Assembly: GCA_903772945.1 (NCBI GenBank)
Contig: CAICTM010000039.1
Location: 94,512 to 158,511, forward strand
DNA from: Seminavis robusta
Lineage: Eukaryota; Bacillariophyta; Bacillariophyceae; Naviculales; Naviculaceae
DNA length: 64,000 nt
Direction of reading: 5' to 3'
Below are positions 9,601-20,580 of the stretch, one piece after another. The position numbers and the translations under genes are program-made. Each line of letters opens with the position of its first letter. Position 1 is the first letter of the stretch. The notes under the pieces are model-generated. The model was given only the letters and a program-made list of their open reading frames with translations, did no database searches and had not been told where the DNA came from.

Positions 9601-10445
9601 ATGCTCCACGCGAAGGTCATGGCTGTGGTGGTTGCCTATGACATGTACCTTGAGTGTTGTGAAGGCAACCAAAAGGAAGAATGGAAAGTCAAGAAACCAG
9701 TCAGCTTTTGGCGCTTCCCTGAGAAACTGGCAAAGCAGATGTGCCGGTACAATCCAATCCATCGAAAATATCCTGGAGACCAAAACTTTCGTGTTGCCAC
9801 AAAACAGTTGCATTCAAAAAGGAATCCATCCCCACCAAGATCAGCCGTCAAGCACAAGAGAGCACCAACTCCTGACTCAACAGCTTCTACTCTGACACCT
9901 CAGGATCTTGTTGATTTCAAAGGCAGATTGTGTGGCAGACTTGATGGGCTTTCTTCTAATATGGCGACAGTGCAAATGCTTCCAAACCAAAGAAGCAAGA
10001 TTTGTGCTGTCTTTGGCGACAACTGTTCCCACATCTGTGTCAAGTGCAACAGGGCCATGCATTTCAATGAGGTACAGAAGAGGAAGAACAAGGATCGTGT
10101 GGTTGATGACAGCATCACTTGCTTTGTCCGGTGGCATGATACTTCTTTCTTTGGCTTGGCCAAGGAAGATTGGGAATTGAGAGGAATCGAATCCACAAGA
10201 GAGATTGGTGCTTTCCTACCAAACAAACTCGAGAGAATCACGCAGAAGCAATGGTTGACCTCCGCAATGACGCATTGAAGATCTCTGCCTCCGACTCTCC
10301 TCCTTCCACCACCAGCACTGCGCCTGTGGCTACCCTCAACAACAGAGCTTCCTTGGTGGCTAACAAGCCAAGCGACAATACCAATGACGACTCTGAGAAT
10401 GATGAGTTTGCTGATTGTCCAATGCCTGGCTATCGAGCCATGTAG
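9601..10445 (+). pseudogene. piggyBac-like transposase, C-terminal remnant, copy 2
   Basis: The frame 9601-10278 begins with a segment typical of the end of the piggyBac catalytic domain (AVVVAYDMYLECCEG), then R-F-P-E-K-L-A-K-Q-M-C, a linker, and the Cys/His part (HICVKCNRAMHF, then CFVRWHDTSFFGLAKEDW). The usual first C-x-x-C is altered: the equivalent of CVVCGG reads CAVFGD, so one zinc ligand is lost. As in copy 1, sense continues in a second frame (10170-10445: W-C-F-P...H...M-V-D-L-R) into the same acidic tail. Copy 2 differs clearly from copy 1 in the coding part but is near-identical from 10266 on. It is 5'-truncated, so it is not a functional transposase. Confidence 0.5.
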
Positions 10446-10603
10446 CGTTTTTTCGTGGTTGTGGTTGGGTGTTGAATGAATGAATTACTGATAACATCAT
10501 CATTGTGATGTTGTCAGAGCCAATCAAGAGATCGGATACTAATGCCTAGGCTGCTGCTGCTGCCCATGCCTCCAATTCTGTCCTCTTGGCTTCTTGCCTC
10601 TGG
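10266..10603 (+). repeat. 3' tail repeat of the piggyBac-like element, copy B
   Basis: Near-identical to 1303-1640. Beyond 10603 this copy continues into a CTG/GTTGTT-rich low-complexity stretch absent from copy A. Confidence 0.85.
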
Positions 10604-11033
10604 AGACGTTGTGAGTGTTGTTGTTGCTGCTGCTGAGTGGATGGCTGCTGCTGCCGAGCGAACGTGCAGCAGTCGACCATGGCGCTGCTGAGTGGTTGTC
10701 GATGATGACTGCCGTCGACAACAGATGAGTCAGTAGCCTGTTGTCTTCTTGCTGCCGCTGCTTTTCGGCGACGACGACAACAACAGCAGCAAGATGAGTG
10801 CGAGTGGAGTCGAGCCAGTTTGTGTGTGTGGTGTCCACAACAACAGATGAGTCAGTTTGTGTAGAAAGAGTACTAGCTAGTATCGTACCAGCTGCTGCTG
10901 TGGATGATGCAGCGGAATAAAGAACAATCTATTATTGAAACAGCTATTGTCGCGCACCATCAGGTTTGGCTATTGGAGTTGCGGGAATACCGGTTTTACC
11001 TGTTCATCAGGCAGTTCCAACTGTTTTCTTTTG

Positions 11034-11225
11034 GAAGAATGACTGAAAAGAGAAGAATGACACAATCTGGAAGAAAGACACAATCTGGAAGAAAGACACA
11101 ATCTGGAAGGCTCTACGTAAAAACACGTAGCAATTAGTACCAGGAAAAGTAATCTGGAAGAATGACACAATATGGAAGAATGACACAAAATAGAAGCATG
11201 ACTCAAAGTGGAAGATTAACACAAT
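11034..11225 (+). repeat. 18-bp minisatellite (GGAAGAATGACACAATCT type)
   Basis: About eight imperfect copies of 'ggaagaa(t/a)gacacaatct' occur in two blocks, 11034-11112 and 11155-11225, separated by 'acgtaaaaacacgtagcaat'. Confidence 0.8.
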
Positions 11226-11823
11226 TTGCTGGTGACCCTCAAAAAGGAACTGCTCCAAGAGCGGTTCCCCGCAACTCCATTCTTTCTACTGCTACGCACC
11301 AGTGTACTGTACAAGGTTGCTCCTGTCTACAAAATAGTAGCCTCACTTTTTACCAGCTACTCTAGTAGTACTCTACTAGCTAGTATTCCATTGCCCGTAC
11401 TGGAAGCCATGACTAGCTAGCTAGGGGTCTATGCATAAACGATAGTCATGCGCCGAGCCCCAGGACCCAGGAGCAGACCAATATCTTGGCAGTCAGCAGG
11501 TCATGGCAGCGCTGATTCGATTCCTCCCATTTATGGTACCCTCGAGACACACTCCATAAACTGAACATTCCAGGAGCAACTGATTTGAACATCACCACCA
11601 AGAAAGCCAAGGGACCTTCACGCTGTTGGGAGGTGGCGTGGCGTGGCGTGGCATCAGTGGCATGAGACGAGGCACGAGGTTGCGAATGATTGGGAAATGG
11701 TGACTGTGGTTGCGAATGATTCGATTCGATTCGATTCAATCCAATCGCAACAGCCTGGTTGCGTCATGGCTTTGACTGAGTCTATCGCCCACAGCAAAAA
11801 ATAATGAGGTTTGCTTCTCTCAG

Positions 11824-11851
11824 TTTTGAAACTCGGGATTGAAAAAAAGTC
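11824..11851 (-). repeat. 28-bp inverted repeat, right member
   Basis: The reverse complement matches 2556-2583 with a single mismatch (27/28). Just outside, the read-in strand continues 'ctttctcactgggctgggg'. No matching target duplication was seen. Confidence 0.6.
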
Positions 11852-12426
11852 TTTCTCACTGGGCTGGGGCAGCTGAAAATAAAGCACTCACCCATAAAGC
11901 ACTCACTCCGAACACCACTTCATCACCATGACAAGGAGGTTGCCACATGTACTTTGTTGTTATAATAGAGTAGAGGTGCCCAGCACCACTCTCTGTTAGT
12001 GTAAGAATCGAAAAAGAGGCGACAGCCACCATCAAACCTTCTGGATCCACCGGCTCTGCCGGGAGAATTAAAGAAGATCATTTGCTCTACCGCCGACCTA
12101 CCCATACCAATGCCATTGTCTGATCCTTTCGATTGCCGTCGGGGGTTGGTGCTTCGGCGCCCCTCGGACTTTTGTCATAACAATACTGTATGGCCGCACC
12201 AGATTTTGTTCTCCCATTGTCAACTCCTTTGACCCGATACCAATCCACCGCTACCGATCTGTTGCCACCACCAACCAACCACCCACAACCAAAACGACAG
12301 CTGCTTCTGTGTTTGATGCCGCCTTCGGGCTACGCCGGAGGCTATCTCATTTTTGTCCTACTCTCGTCACACTGTAAGTTTCCCCGTGTTTCCCTCGTCG
12401 AATTATTGTTGCTGACACCGTCTTCT

Positions 12427-13460
12427 CTAGTTTCCTTTTAGAACGAAAGGAGCATCAGACTGAGGTTCGAATGCCTTGATGTTGGCCACACTGTTGTCAC
12501 CTTGACCACCAAGACGCTGGCTCTCGTGCTCTTTCAACATTGTCTTGAGTGCCTTGATCTTCTTTCCAGACAGCTCCTCTTCACTGAGGCCACGAGCCAA
12601 CAGTTCAGTCTTCAAATGAGGGATATTGTGGTTCCCAGTGACCAAGCTGAGAGTTATCTTTCCTGCTACAGCTGCAGTCTGATGGACACCGGTGGTGGCT
12701 TGTATCTGATTGATCCACCGGGTAGTGTGCATAGCTGCCAATGCTTCATCTTGAAGAGCCTGCACTCGGTGTGTTCGATGGTGGTTCTGTCGCATGGAGC
12801 TTTTGCTTTGCCCAAGTGCCAAATCATATGCTTCTCCACCCATGCTATCAATCAAGTCCTCTTGGATCAGAGTGTGTCGGTAGGCACTCTGCAGAAGACC
12901 TTCAGTTCGCTCCACGTTCTTCATCTCAGCCAGTTTACCGATGGTATGAACGTCTGCATCTCTGCTGATAGCCATAGCACTGCGCAATCCTTCCTTTCGG
13001 TCAGTTTTGGATACAATAGAGGCTTCCTTGACACCTGCCTCAACATGATGTGTTTGACGAGCCAAAGGGAGGTACTGACAAAGCATCTCTTCCTTGAGTG
13101 GATCCGGATCACCATCACGAAAGTTGAGAAGACCAAGCCAAACCTCTCGTGCCACATCTGTAGCCAGTTGGGAGTACTCTTTGTCGGGCTCCACCAAGAT
13201 CTTGATAAAGTCATAGAAAGCTTCAGTGGAATAGTAGCCTCATGCACTTCACTATAATAGGCAGCCAGTTCAAAGGTTGGATCTTCTTCCTTCAAAATGA
13301 TTGCTGCTACCACTCGTGCCACTAGATCCTCAGCCATCAAAGCAGAGGGCAGCATATCCGGCTGCAACCATTGACAGAAATGCTTATTCAAAGACAAGGT
13401 AGACTTTTCGAAGAACATCTTGGCCTTCTTTTCCTGCCGCTGTCGACAAGAAGAAGGCAA
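12427..13460 (-). pseudogene. SAP-like motif gene, second copy, frame-shifted and 5'-truncated
   Basis: The C-terminal part (12427-13197) is the paralogue of the gene end at 3-356, with the same LKxELLARGLSEEELSGKK SAP-like motif and FVLKGN ending. The N-terminal part (to 13460) reads in another frame: W-L-P-S-S-C-R-Q-R-Q-E-K-K, then A-E-D-L-V-A-R-V-V-A-A-I and D-P-T-F-E-L-A-A-Y-Y. The frames meet at 13221-13260, where 'cttcagtggaatag' and 'cttcactataatag' sit exactly 26 bp apart. A 26-bp duplication is not a multiple of three and explains the break; without it the sequence would read F-E-L-A-A-Y-Y-S-T-E-A-F-Y-D. The 5' frame closes at a stop upstream of ~13500 with no good ATG. Its function is unknown; DNA binding is inferred from the motif only. 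Confidence 0.6.
13221..13260. repeat. 26-bp local tandem duplication that breaks a reading frame
   Basis: Two diverged half-units, 'cttcagtggaatagtagcct' and 'cttcactataatag', begin 26 bp apart. The period is 2 modulo 3, matching the observed frame change in the minus-strand gene. Confidence 0.6.
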
Positions 13461-13679
13461 CCAGTCAACTGTAAGCTTGAAGGTACCGGTACACCTCCAC
13501 CACTAATGGTCCAATGATACCATACGCTAAAAACTCAATATTACCACTGGAGCGTTCCTCAATCCTGCCTAAAGCCCAACCCAATTTTGGGTCCGATTTA
13601 GAGTTGTATTCCCTTTAGGGTCCGGTTTGGAATCCAACCCCAGCTACTAGTCTAATTTTTACAGTCCATTCTCAAACAA

Positions 13680-15754
13680 ACCACCAGGAACCACCAACAG
13701 GGACAAGGTTGTGGATAACTCTTGGATCATCACCTCAAAATTGAAACCTCCTAAGAGACTTTCCAATCAAATGCAAGGGCCATGGAGCACTAGGCAACCA
13801 ACCAAACAAACCACAGGAACCACCAATCAAATGCAAGGGCCATGGAGCACTAGGCAAACCAACCAAACAAACCAAAGGAACCACAAACAGGGACAAGGCT
13901 AGGCAACCACCAAACAAACCACCAGGAACCACCAACAGGGACAAGGCTAGGCAACCAACCAACAAACCACCAGGAACCACCACAGGGACAAGGTTGTAGT
14001 ACTCTTAGATCATCATGTCGAAATTGGAACCTCCTAAGAGACTTTCGATCAAATCCAAGGGCCATAACGCACTAGGCAATGGAGCACTAGGCAACCAACC
14101 AAACAAAAGAACCACCAGGAACCACCAACAGGGACAAGCTAGGCAACCAACGAAACAAACCACAGGAACCACAAACAGGGACAAGCTAGGCAACCAACCA
14201 AACAAACCACCAGGAACCAACAGAGACAAGGCTAGGCAACCAACCAACCAAACACCACCAGGAACCACCAACAGGGACAAGGTTGTAGACTCTTAGATCA
14301 TCATGTCGAAATTGGAACCTCCTAAGAGACTTTCGATCAATCCAAGGCCATAACGCACTAGCAATGGAGCACTAGGCAACAACCAAACAAAAGAACCACC
14401 AGAACCACCACAGGGACAAGGCTAGGCAACCAACGAAACAAACCACAGGAACCACAAACAGGGACAAGGCTAGGCAACCAACCAAACAAACCACAGGAAC
14501 ACCAACAGAGACAAGGTAGCAACCAACCAACCAACACCAGGAACCAACAGGGACAAGGTTGTAGTACTCTTAGATCATCATGTCGAAATTGGAACTCCTA
14601 AGAGACTTTCGATCAAATCCAAGGGCCATAACGCATAGGCAATGGAGCACTAGGCAACCAACCAAACAAAGAACACCAGAACCACCAACAGGGACAAGGC
14701 TAGGCAACCAACGAAACAAACCACAGGAACCACAAACAGGGACAAGGCTAGCAACCAACCAAACAAACCACCAGGAACCACCAACAGAGACAAGGCTAGC
14801 AACCAACCAACCAAACCACAGGAACCAACAGGGACAAGGTTTATATCTTAGATCATCATGTCAATTGGAACCTCCTAAGAGATTTCGATCAAATCCAAGG
14901 GCCATAACGCACTAGGCAATGGGCACTAGGCAACCAACCAACAAACGAACACCAGGAACCACCAACAGGGACAAGCAGAGCAACAACCACAAAACCACCA
15001 GGAACACCAACAGGGACAAGGTTGTAGTACTCTTAGATCATCATGTCGAAATTGGAACTCCTAAGAGACTTTCGATCAAATCCAAGGGCCATAACGCACT
15101 AGGCAATGGAGCACTAGGCAACCAACAAACAAACAACCACCAGGAACCACAACAGGGACAGGCTAGGACAACCACAAAACCACCAAGGAACCACCAACAG
15201 GACCACCAACAGACAAGGTTGTAGTACTCTGATCATCATGTCGAAATTGGAACCTCCTAAGAGACTTTCGATCAAATCCAAGGGCCATAACGCACTGGCA
15301 ATGGAGCACTAGGCACCAACCAAACAAAAAGAACAACCAGGAACCACAACAGGGACAAGGCTAGGCAACCAACCAAAAACCACGAACCACCAACAGGACA
15401 AGGCTAGGCAACCAACAAACAAACCACCAGGAACCACCAACAGGGACAAGGCTAGGCAACCAACCAACCAAACCACAGGAACCACCAACAGGGACAAGGT
15501 TGTAGTACTCTTAGATCATCATGTCGAAATTGGAACCTCCTAAGAGACTTTCGATCAAATCCAAGGGCCATAACGCACTAGGCAATGGAGCACTAGGCAG
15601 CCAACCAAACAAACGAACCACCAGGAACCACCAACAGGGACAAGGCTAGGCAACCAACCAAACAAACCACCAGGAACCACCAACAGGGACAAGGCTAGGC
15701 AACCAACCAACCAAACCACAGGAACCACCAACAGAGACCACCAAGAGACAGGGA
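13680..15754 (+). repeat. higher-order minisatellite, ~50-bp units in ~280-bp blocks
   Basis: The basic unit is 'ggcaaccaaccaaacaaacc accaggaaccaccaacaggg acaaggcta' (about 50 bp). Every 180-290 bp it is interrupted by a block containing 'ttgtagtactcttagatcat catgtcgaaattggaacctc ctaagagactttcgatcaaa tccaagggccataacgc'. Blocks begin near 13994, 14281, 14558, 14838, 15021, 15218 and 15498, plus a diverged first block near 13709. Many copies lack single bases in homopolymers. It is not coding. Confidence 0.95.
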
Positions 15755-15780
15755 GTTGTTGTTGTTGTTGTTGTTGTTGT
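15755..15780 (+). repeat. (GTT)n microsatellite
   Basis: About eight to nine GTT/TTG triplets lie directly at the right edge of the minisatellite. Confidence 0.9.
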
Positions 15781-16153
15781 GGTCATCGTCATAAAGGGCG
15801 ACAGAAGCTAAGGCAGTGAGCAGCACAGGGGCACCATCAGATGGTCTACTGGCCTGGCATGACAACACGGGAAGGAAATCACCAGCCTTGAAAGGAATCA
15901 TGATCGTAGAGATAGTCTTGACGTGTCATCTGCAATCGTCGATTAGAGGTGTGTTCATAGGAAGTCGTCGGGAGAGTTGCGTGTTGTGGTCATCGTCATA
16001 AAGGGCGACAGAAGCATTGCGTTGGGAGGAATGATAATCGTCATGGTCATGGTCGACGTGTTGTTACATGGAAGTTGCTTGAAGAATGAAGGTTGCTTGA
16101 GTGAGTGAGCAGCACAGGGGCACCATCAGATGGTCTACTGGCCTGGCATGACA
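15781..16153 (+). repeat. interleaved direct repeats (28 bp and 47 bp)
   Basis: 'ggtcatcgtcataaagggcg acagaagc' occurs at 15781-15808 and 15988-16015. A 47-bp unit starting 'gagcagcacaggggcaccat' occurs at 15818-15864 and 16107-16153. 'cgtcatggtcatgg' and 'gttgcttgaagaatgaa' are also repeated through 16032-16280, so the area has been built by local duplication. Confidence 0.8.
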
Positions 16154-18011
16154 GAAGCTATGGTAGCGCGGTTGCATTGCGGAAGGAGGAAAGATAATCG
16201 TCATGGTCATGGAGTTGCTTGAAGAATGAATGGTAGACGTCTTGTTTACATGGAAGTTTGTTGAGGAATGAATGAGATTATGGCGATGAAACACTCGTCA
16301 GAAACAATGCTGCCTTCTGTGGTTTCTTCAGTTTCAAAATCAAACATCAAATTTGATTTCGAACTTGGTTTCTTCCTCGCAAACTATTGGGTGCTTTGAT
16401 ATTGGGCGCTGATTTTAAAATCAAACTAGCTACCGGTAGCTCCGAGAGCTCTACGAGTAGGTTTGGTACCCTGACTTTTGAAAAACTGCGTCGGGCTTTT
16501 GATTTCTCGTTGAAGTAGAAAGATCAAAATCAAAATTTTTGCTTCCTTGTGACGTTTGGTTTGCCTTCGGACGCGGCGTAGCCTTAACCTAAACAATTGC
16601 AATCCTACACCGACACCACGCACACGTATTCTAGCTAGCCAGAGCTCAAAGCTACCGGTAAGTCATCGGTAGCCACCGTACCGGTAGCTAGCTAGTAGCC
16701 GACCAAAGCCCGTGGCCAGCTGGCTAGCTAGCTAGAGAGTCGAGTGGAGTCTATCCTCATGAAGTTAGTTAGTTGAAGCAGAGAGATCCGTACCTGGCTT
16801 GGCACGTAGTAAGTACCCAAGGCAATGCTGTTTCTGGACTGAACTATCTACTTGAGTATAGATTAGTAGACTCCAGATTTCGCTGGCTGGACATGCCGAG
16901 GATTAGTTACACAAGCAAGCACAGCACGAAGCAATCTCTGCCTCTTACGACAAACTGTACGTTAGTTCGATGGAAGATCGCGAATACCTCATACTCTGCA
17001 ATCAGCACCAGACTACACTAAAACTCTCCAAGCATGATCCGCCAAACCCCGACCAGGCGGTGCAGTATTGTCAGACTCTACTAGAAGAGGGATAAAATAA
17101 GACCAATATCTTGAAATTGCGAGACGCAGTCGGCCACCAGCAACTTCAAAGCCACAGCCCTTCGCTCTCTATTTTGCTCCTCGAAAGCTCCAGCCCACCG
17201 GACCGGTCCAAGTTTTCCCTGCAATCTTTGGCAAAAGGTTGGTCACATGTACCGGTGGAACCGTCGACAAACAACTTAATCACCAAGAGCCAGGGGGATG
17301 GGCAAATCTTGCAATAGCCCTGTATTGTAATGGAGTGTGACTCGCCAAAATCAGTTAAAAAGACGAAATTCGTATTTTGGCCGGAAGATAAATTTAATTG
17401 GATTGCATTGGATTGGATTGCATTGAATTGGATTGAATTGGATTCCAAATAGTACTGTTATTTTTATAGTAAACTGTAATTCAATGCAATCCAATCTAAT
17501 CCAATGCAATCTAATCTACATGTAATCCAATAGAGAAAAACAGCCAAAGTAAAAGATTGGCTTATCGTACACAATTTTTACAAAAACGCTCTAACAAATT
17601 CAACACAGAGCCATGGGTAAGTTTGCTCATCCCCCAGGTTTGAACCCCTAATTCCTATGTTCCTTGCTGCGCCAAAGTACTGCACAGATAATCAATAGAA
17701 ACATAATAATTAGACACCATTGGCCAATAGCGTAATTAACGGTATTATCGGGACTTGATAGTAAGCTTATGGATGGACGTTATCGTTGAAGGTAATTAGA
17801 GCGCTGGGAGGTTATTTTGGCGGGCAAAAAATGAGTCTCCAAAGATATTATGGTTTGCTTGAGATCCTAGGGAGTTTGAGTACTGACGGAAGTACGAAGA
17901 CTCTAAAAGGTTTGTGCGAAAGATGTCATCTTCTCCATTCGGACACAAAGCGACGAAGGCATCGATTGTTTTGTTGTTGGGTACCATATCTTGAGGAAAT
18001 CAATCATAACC
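16154..18011. other. intergenic, repeat-rich, no gene recognised
   Basis: It contains a dense run of TAGCTAGC/TACCGGTA palindromes (16640-16735) and an AT-rich hairpin (17391-17516). Upstream of the gene at 18012 there is no clear promoter motif I can name. Confidence 0.4.
17391..17516. repeat. imperfect hairpin of GGATTG/CAATCC repeats
   Basis: The left arm 'ggattgcattggattggatt gcattgaatt' (17399 onward) is nearly the reverse complement of the right arm 'aattcaatgcaatccaatct aatccaatgcaatc' (17478 onward). An AT-rich loop of about 35 bases separates them. It could form a long stem in RNA or a cruciform in DNA. Confidence 0.7.
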
Positions 18012-19403
18012 ATGAAGCTTCTTGCATCGACCATCGCCACCTTGGTGGTATCCCTTCCTCTCTCCAATGCTAACCTCAACGGGCTCAGCGGAGTCCGAGG
18101 CCAGCATGCCGCCAAGAAGACCAGGAAGCTCCAAGGCAACATGGGTATGAGGTTTGATTCTGCCGAAGAAGAGCTGGCAGCCATGAACGAACCATTCGCG
18201 GAAAGCGAAGAAGAAGATGGACCGGCAGAATCATCTGAGCCTCTGACACCAATCAACATTAGTATCCAGCCTGCATACCATGGAATCCCTGTCTTTTTGG
18301 GCATTCAAATGGGATGGTACGAGGAACTTGGATTGGATGTCAACATCTCCGTGGTAAGTCCGACACTTGAGGGATTGGTGTGCAAAAGAGAGAATGGTGG
18401 GGACTTATTCGAGTTTCTTTTGTGTGTGTTTTCCCAAACTCTAACGCTTCCTTTGTACTTTTCAAATCCGACTTTCTCCCTGAACATTTAATTTTCTGAC
18501 GGACAGTGGGACTCTGGCGGTCCTCAGGTCAGGGCTGCCGCTGAAAATGATGCCTGGGACTTTGGAGTCGCTGGATGCAATCCCAATATTATTGCCGGGC
18601 CATTGGGAATTTCCACAGTTGGCATCAGTAACGACGAGTCCACCGCAAATGTCGTTGTTGGAGGACCAGGAGTGACCAGTCTGCCATCTGCCGGTGACGA
18701 GCTCAGCGAGGGAATGTTCGCGGAAACACCAGGATCCACCGGAGATCTCTTGATGCGTGAATGTCTGTTTGTCCTTGGTATCGAAACCGACGAAAGCAAC
18801 TTCTTTTTTGGAGGACAGGGAGACGTAATTGGAGCTTTGGAATCTGGAAACAGTTCTTACGGCGCCTTGTGGGCTCCCAACTCGTACATTTATCTCGAGG
18901 ACAATCAAGATGCTGTGGCCTTGTGCAACGGTATTGATGTGGGTGTGACAATTCCCGGTGGTTTGATGGTCCGTGACGAGTGGGCAGAGGAAAACCCCGA
19001 CCTAGCTGCCAGGGCCTTGGCCGTTTACTTGCGAGGTGTTACTACCATGCAAAACAAGGCCGTTCGATCCGAAGTCCTCACGTATGCCAGAGCCTTCTAC
19101 GACTATGTTGGAAAGGAGCCCAGCGACCAAGATATCGAACGTGACTTCCTCACCCGTCCAACCTTCAACTTGGATCACCTCTGCTCCCTCATGAGCCGTG
19201 ACTTTACCAACGGTGGCAAGTCTACAATTGACACTGTCTACGATATTATCGCAGAGTTCCTCGCCGATCAAGGAACTATTGAAGGAGTTCAACCCACGGA
19301 CGAATACCTTACAGACGAATACCTCCAATACATCAGCGCCGACGCAGACTTGCGTACCTATTCATACCTTGGATACCACGCCACTCCAGGAGATATGAAC
19401 TAA
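18012..19403 (+). CDS. ABC-type substrate-binding protein (NMT1/THI5/SsuA-like), secreted
   Basis: Two exons: 18012-18353 and 18507-19403, with a 153-bp GTAAGT...CAG intron in phase 0, giving 412 aa. The ATG at 18012 starts a hydrophobic signal peptide (KLLASTIATLVVSLPLSNA). After an acidic spacer, the periplasmic-binding-protein fold begins with N-I-S-I-Q-P-A-Y-H-G-I-P-V-F-L-G-I-Q and G-W-Y-E-E-L-G-L-D-V. The exon junction restores W-D-S-G-G-P-Q-V-R-A-A, followed by W-D-F-G-V-A-G-C. This is the pattern of NMT1/SsuA-type proteins that bind nitrate, sulfonates or thiamine precursors in bacteria. In a eukaryote without an obvious partner permease here, the protein is probably secreted or in the endomembrane system. 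The ligand is unknown. The C-terminal ~100 residues are extra relative to short bacterial members. Confidence 0.8.
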
Positions 19404-20580
19404 ACCCTGGAACAGAATCTTTAAACGATACGGTACATTAGGAGCATAAGTATACGGATACTAGTAGTAATGCATGCATGAGAACCACTTCCCCAAGCTC
19501 TTTGCTTTTTGTGCTCGTGTCACTCTTTCGAAGTCGAGTCGCGACGGACTTGCGGGGTCGTTGTTCGGGTGTCCTCCTCGGCATCAAGATCCGTCATGGG
19601 TCTATTGCAGAGGCAGATCTGGAGGCTGCTGTTGGCCTTCCATGTCGTCGTCAACAGAATCAATGGAGGAGCACGATGAATGGACGCTGGAGCTCTCCCA
19701 CAATGCTTTATTCAATCATTGTCGGAAAACGACAGCCAGTCAAGAAGGTAGGTACTGCTTGTAGACAGGAAGTCATCAGCAACGGTGTTGCTTGCTTCCA
19801 TTGAAACGCTCCGCTACATCGCGTGTACTTTCTAGTTGGTGCTTGATAAGCTATACATACATGGCTGCATGTGGCTGGCACTACTCCTCGATAGCTAGCA
19901 TGATGCGTGTTCTCGGCGACTCGACTCAGGTCGTACGGAGGATTGAGGGGGCCCCACTAGCTACTGTACCGGTAGCATACGGTTGTTGCGGGACGAACCA
20001 TCACGGTCTGCTGTCGTACAGTCGTGCAGTCGTACCGGTAGCTACTGCAAGGAGAGGAACACTTCAGACCACACCCCTGCTTCTATCTGCCATGCGGGAG
20101 TTTGTCTATTTTTTGCCACAAGAAGCATGGCTCTGAAGGCATGACTGCGGAGGGAGCCCCATACCGTAGAAGACCGTAAAAGTATGATACACCAGTACCG
20201 CCAATGTCTCGGGTGGATGATCAAGACCGAATGTTGTCTTGGCTCGCCCTTGCAACTATTCTGTGCTGATGAGCTTGTGATTTTTTTGCTCGTTGTGAAG
20301 TTGTGACGGCGCTGCTCTATCTCCTTTTTTGCCAATCATCGGCTGGCTGTTAGGTGCAAGCAAGGTGGGTCATCCGTTGGCAGTATCTTGGCCGTTTCAC
20401 AGATCACGGTTCTTGCGGTACGAATTAAGCCGGTATTGGGCAGGCGGAACATCATCAAGAGAGACCGTACCGGTACTGTGTTAGTTAGTTGAGCCGACAG
20501 GGAGAGACCATGATGCGCCCTTCCTCCCAGGAAGTCACAATCTCGACTCTGGTAAACCCAAAACGAAAGAAACAAAGAAA
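19404..20580. other. intergenic, no supported gene
   Basis: An ATG frame at 19478-19801 begins with a hydrophobic stretch, but its later composition is not convincing and a competing frame overlaps it. TACCGGTA palindromes recur near 19968, 20032 and 20468. Confidence 0.4.

Larger units (their letters stand above)
10604..12426. other. repeat-rich intergenic DNA
   Basis: It contains CTG/GTT-rich low complexity (10604-10810), an 18-bp minisatellite (11034-11225), the right member of the 28-bp inverted pair (11824-11851) and a GATTC simple repeat (11718-11740). No gene is evident. Confidence 0.5.

Noticed and set aside
12455-12480. GGTTCGAATGCC, resembling a tRNA B box
   Set aside because: It lies inside the minus-strand SAP-like gene and no cloverleaf can be built around it.
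13680-15754. CRISPR-like regular spacing of repeats
   Set aside because: Units are contiguous minisatellite copies without unique spacers, in a eukaryotic context.
17628-17650. Second tRNA-like 'ggtttgaacccc' motif
   Set aside because: No matching A box or acceptor stem at the right distance.
19478-19801. Plus-strand frame with a hydrophobic start that looks like a signal peptide
   Set aside because: The remainder is low-information, a competing frame overlaps it, and there is no supporting splice or family signal.
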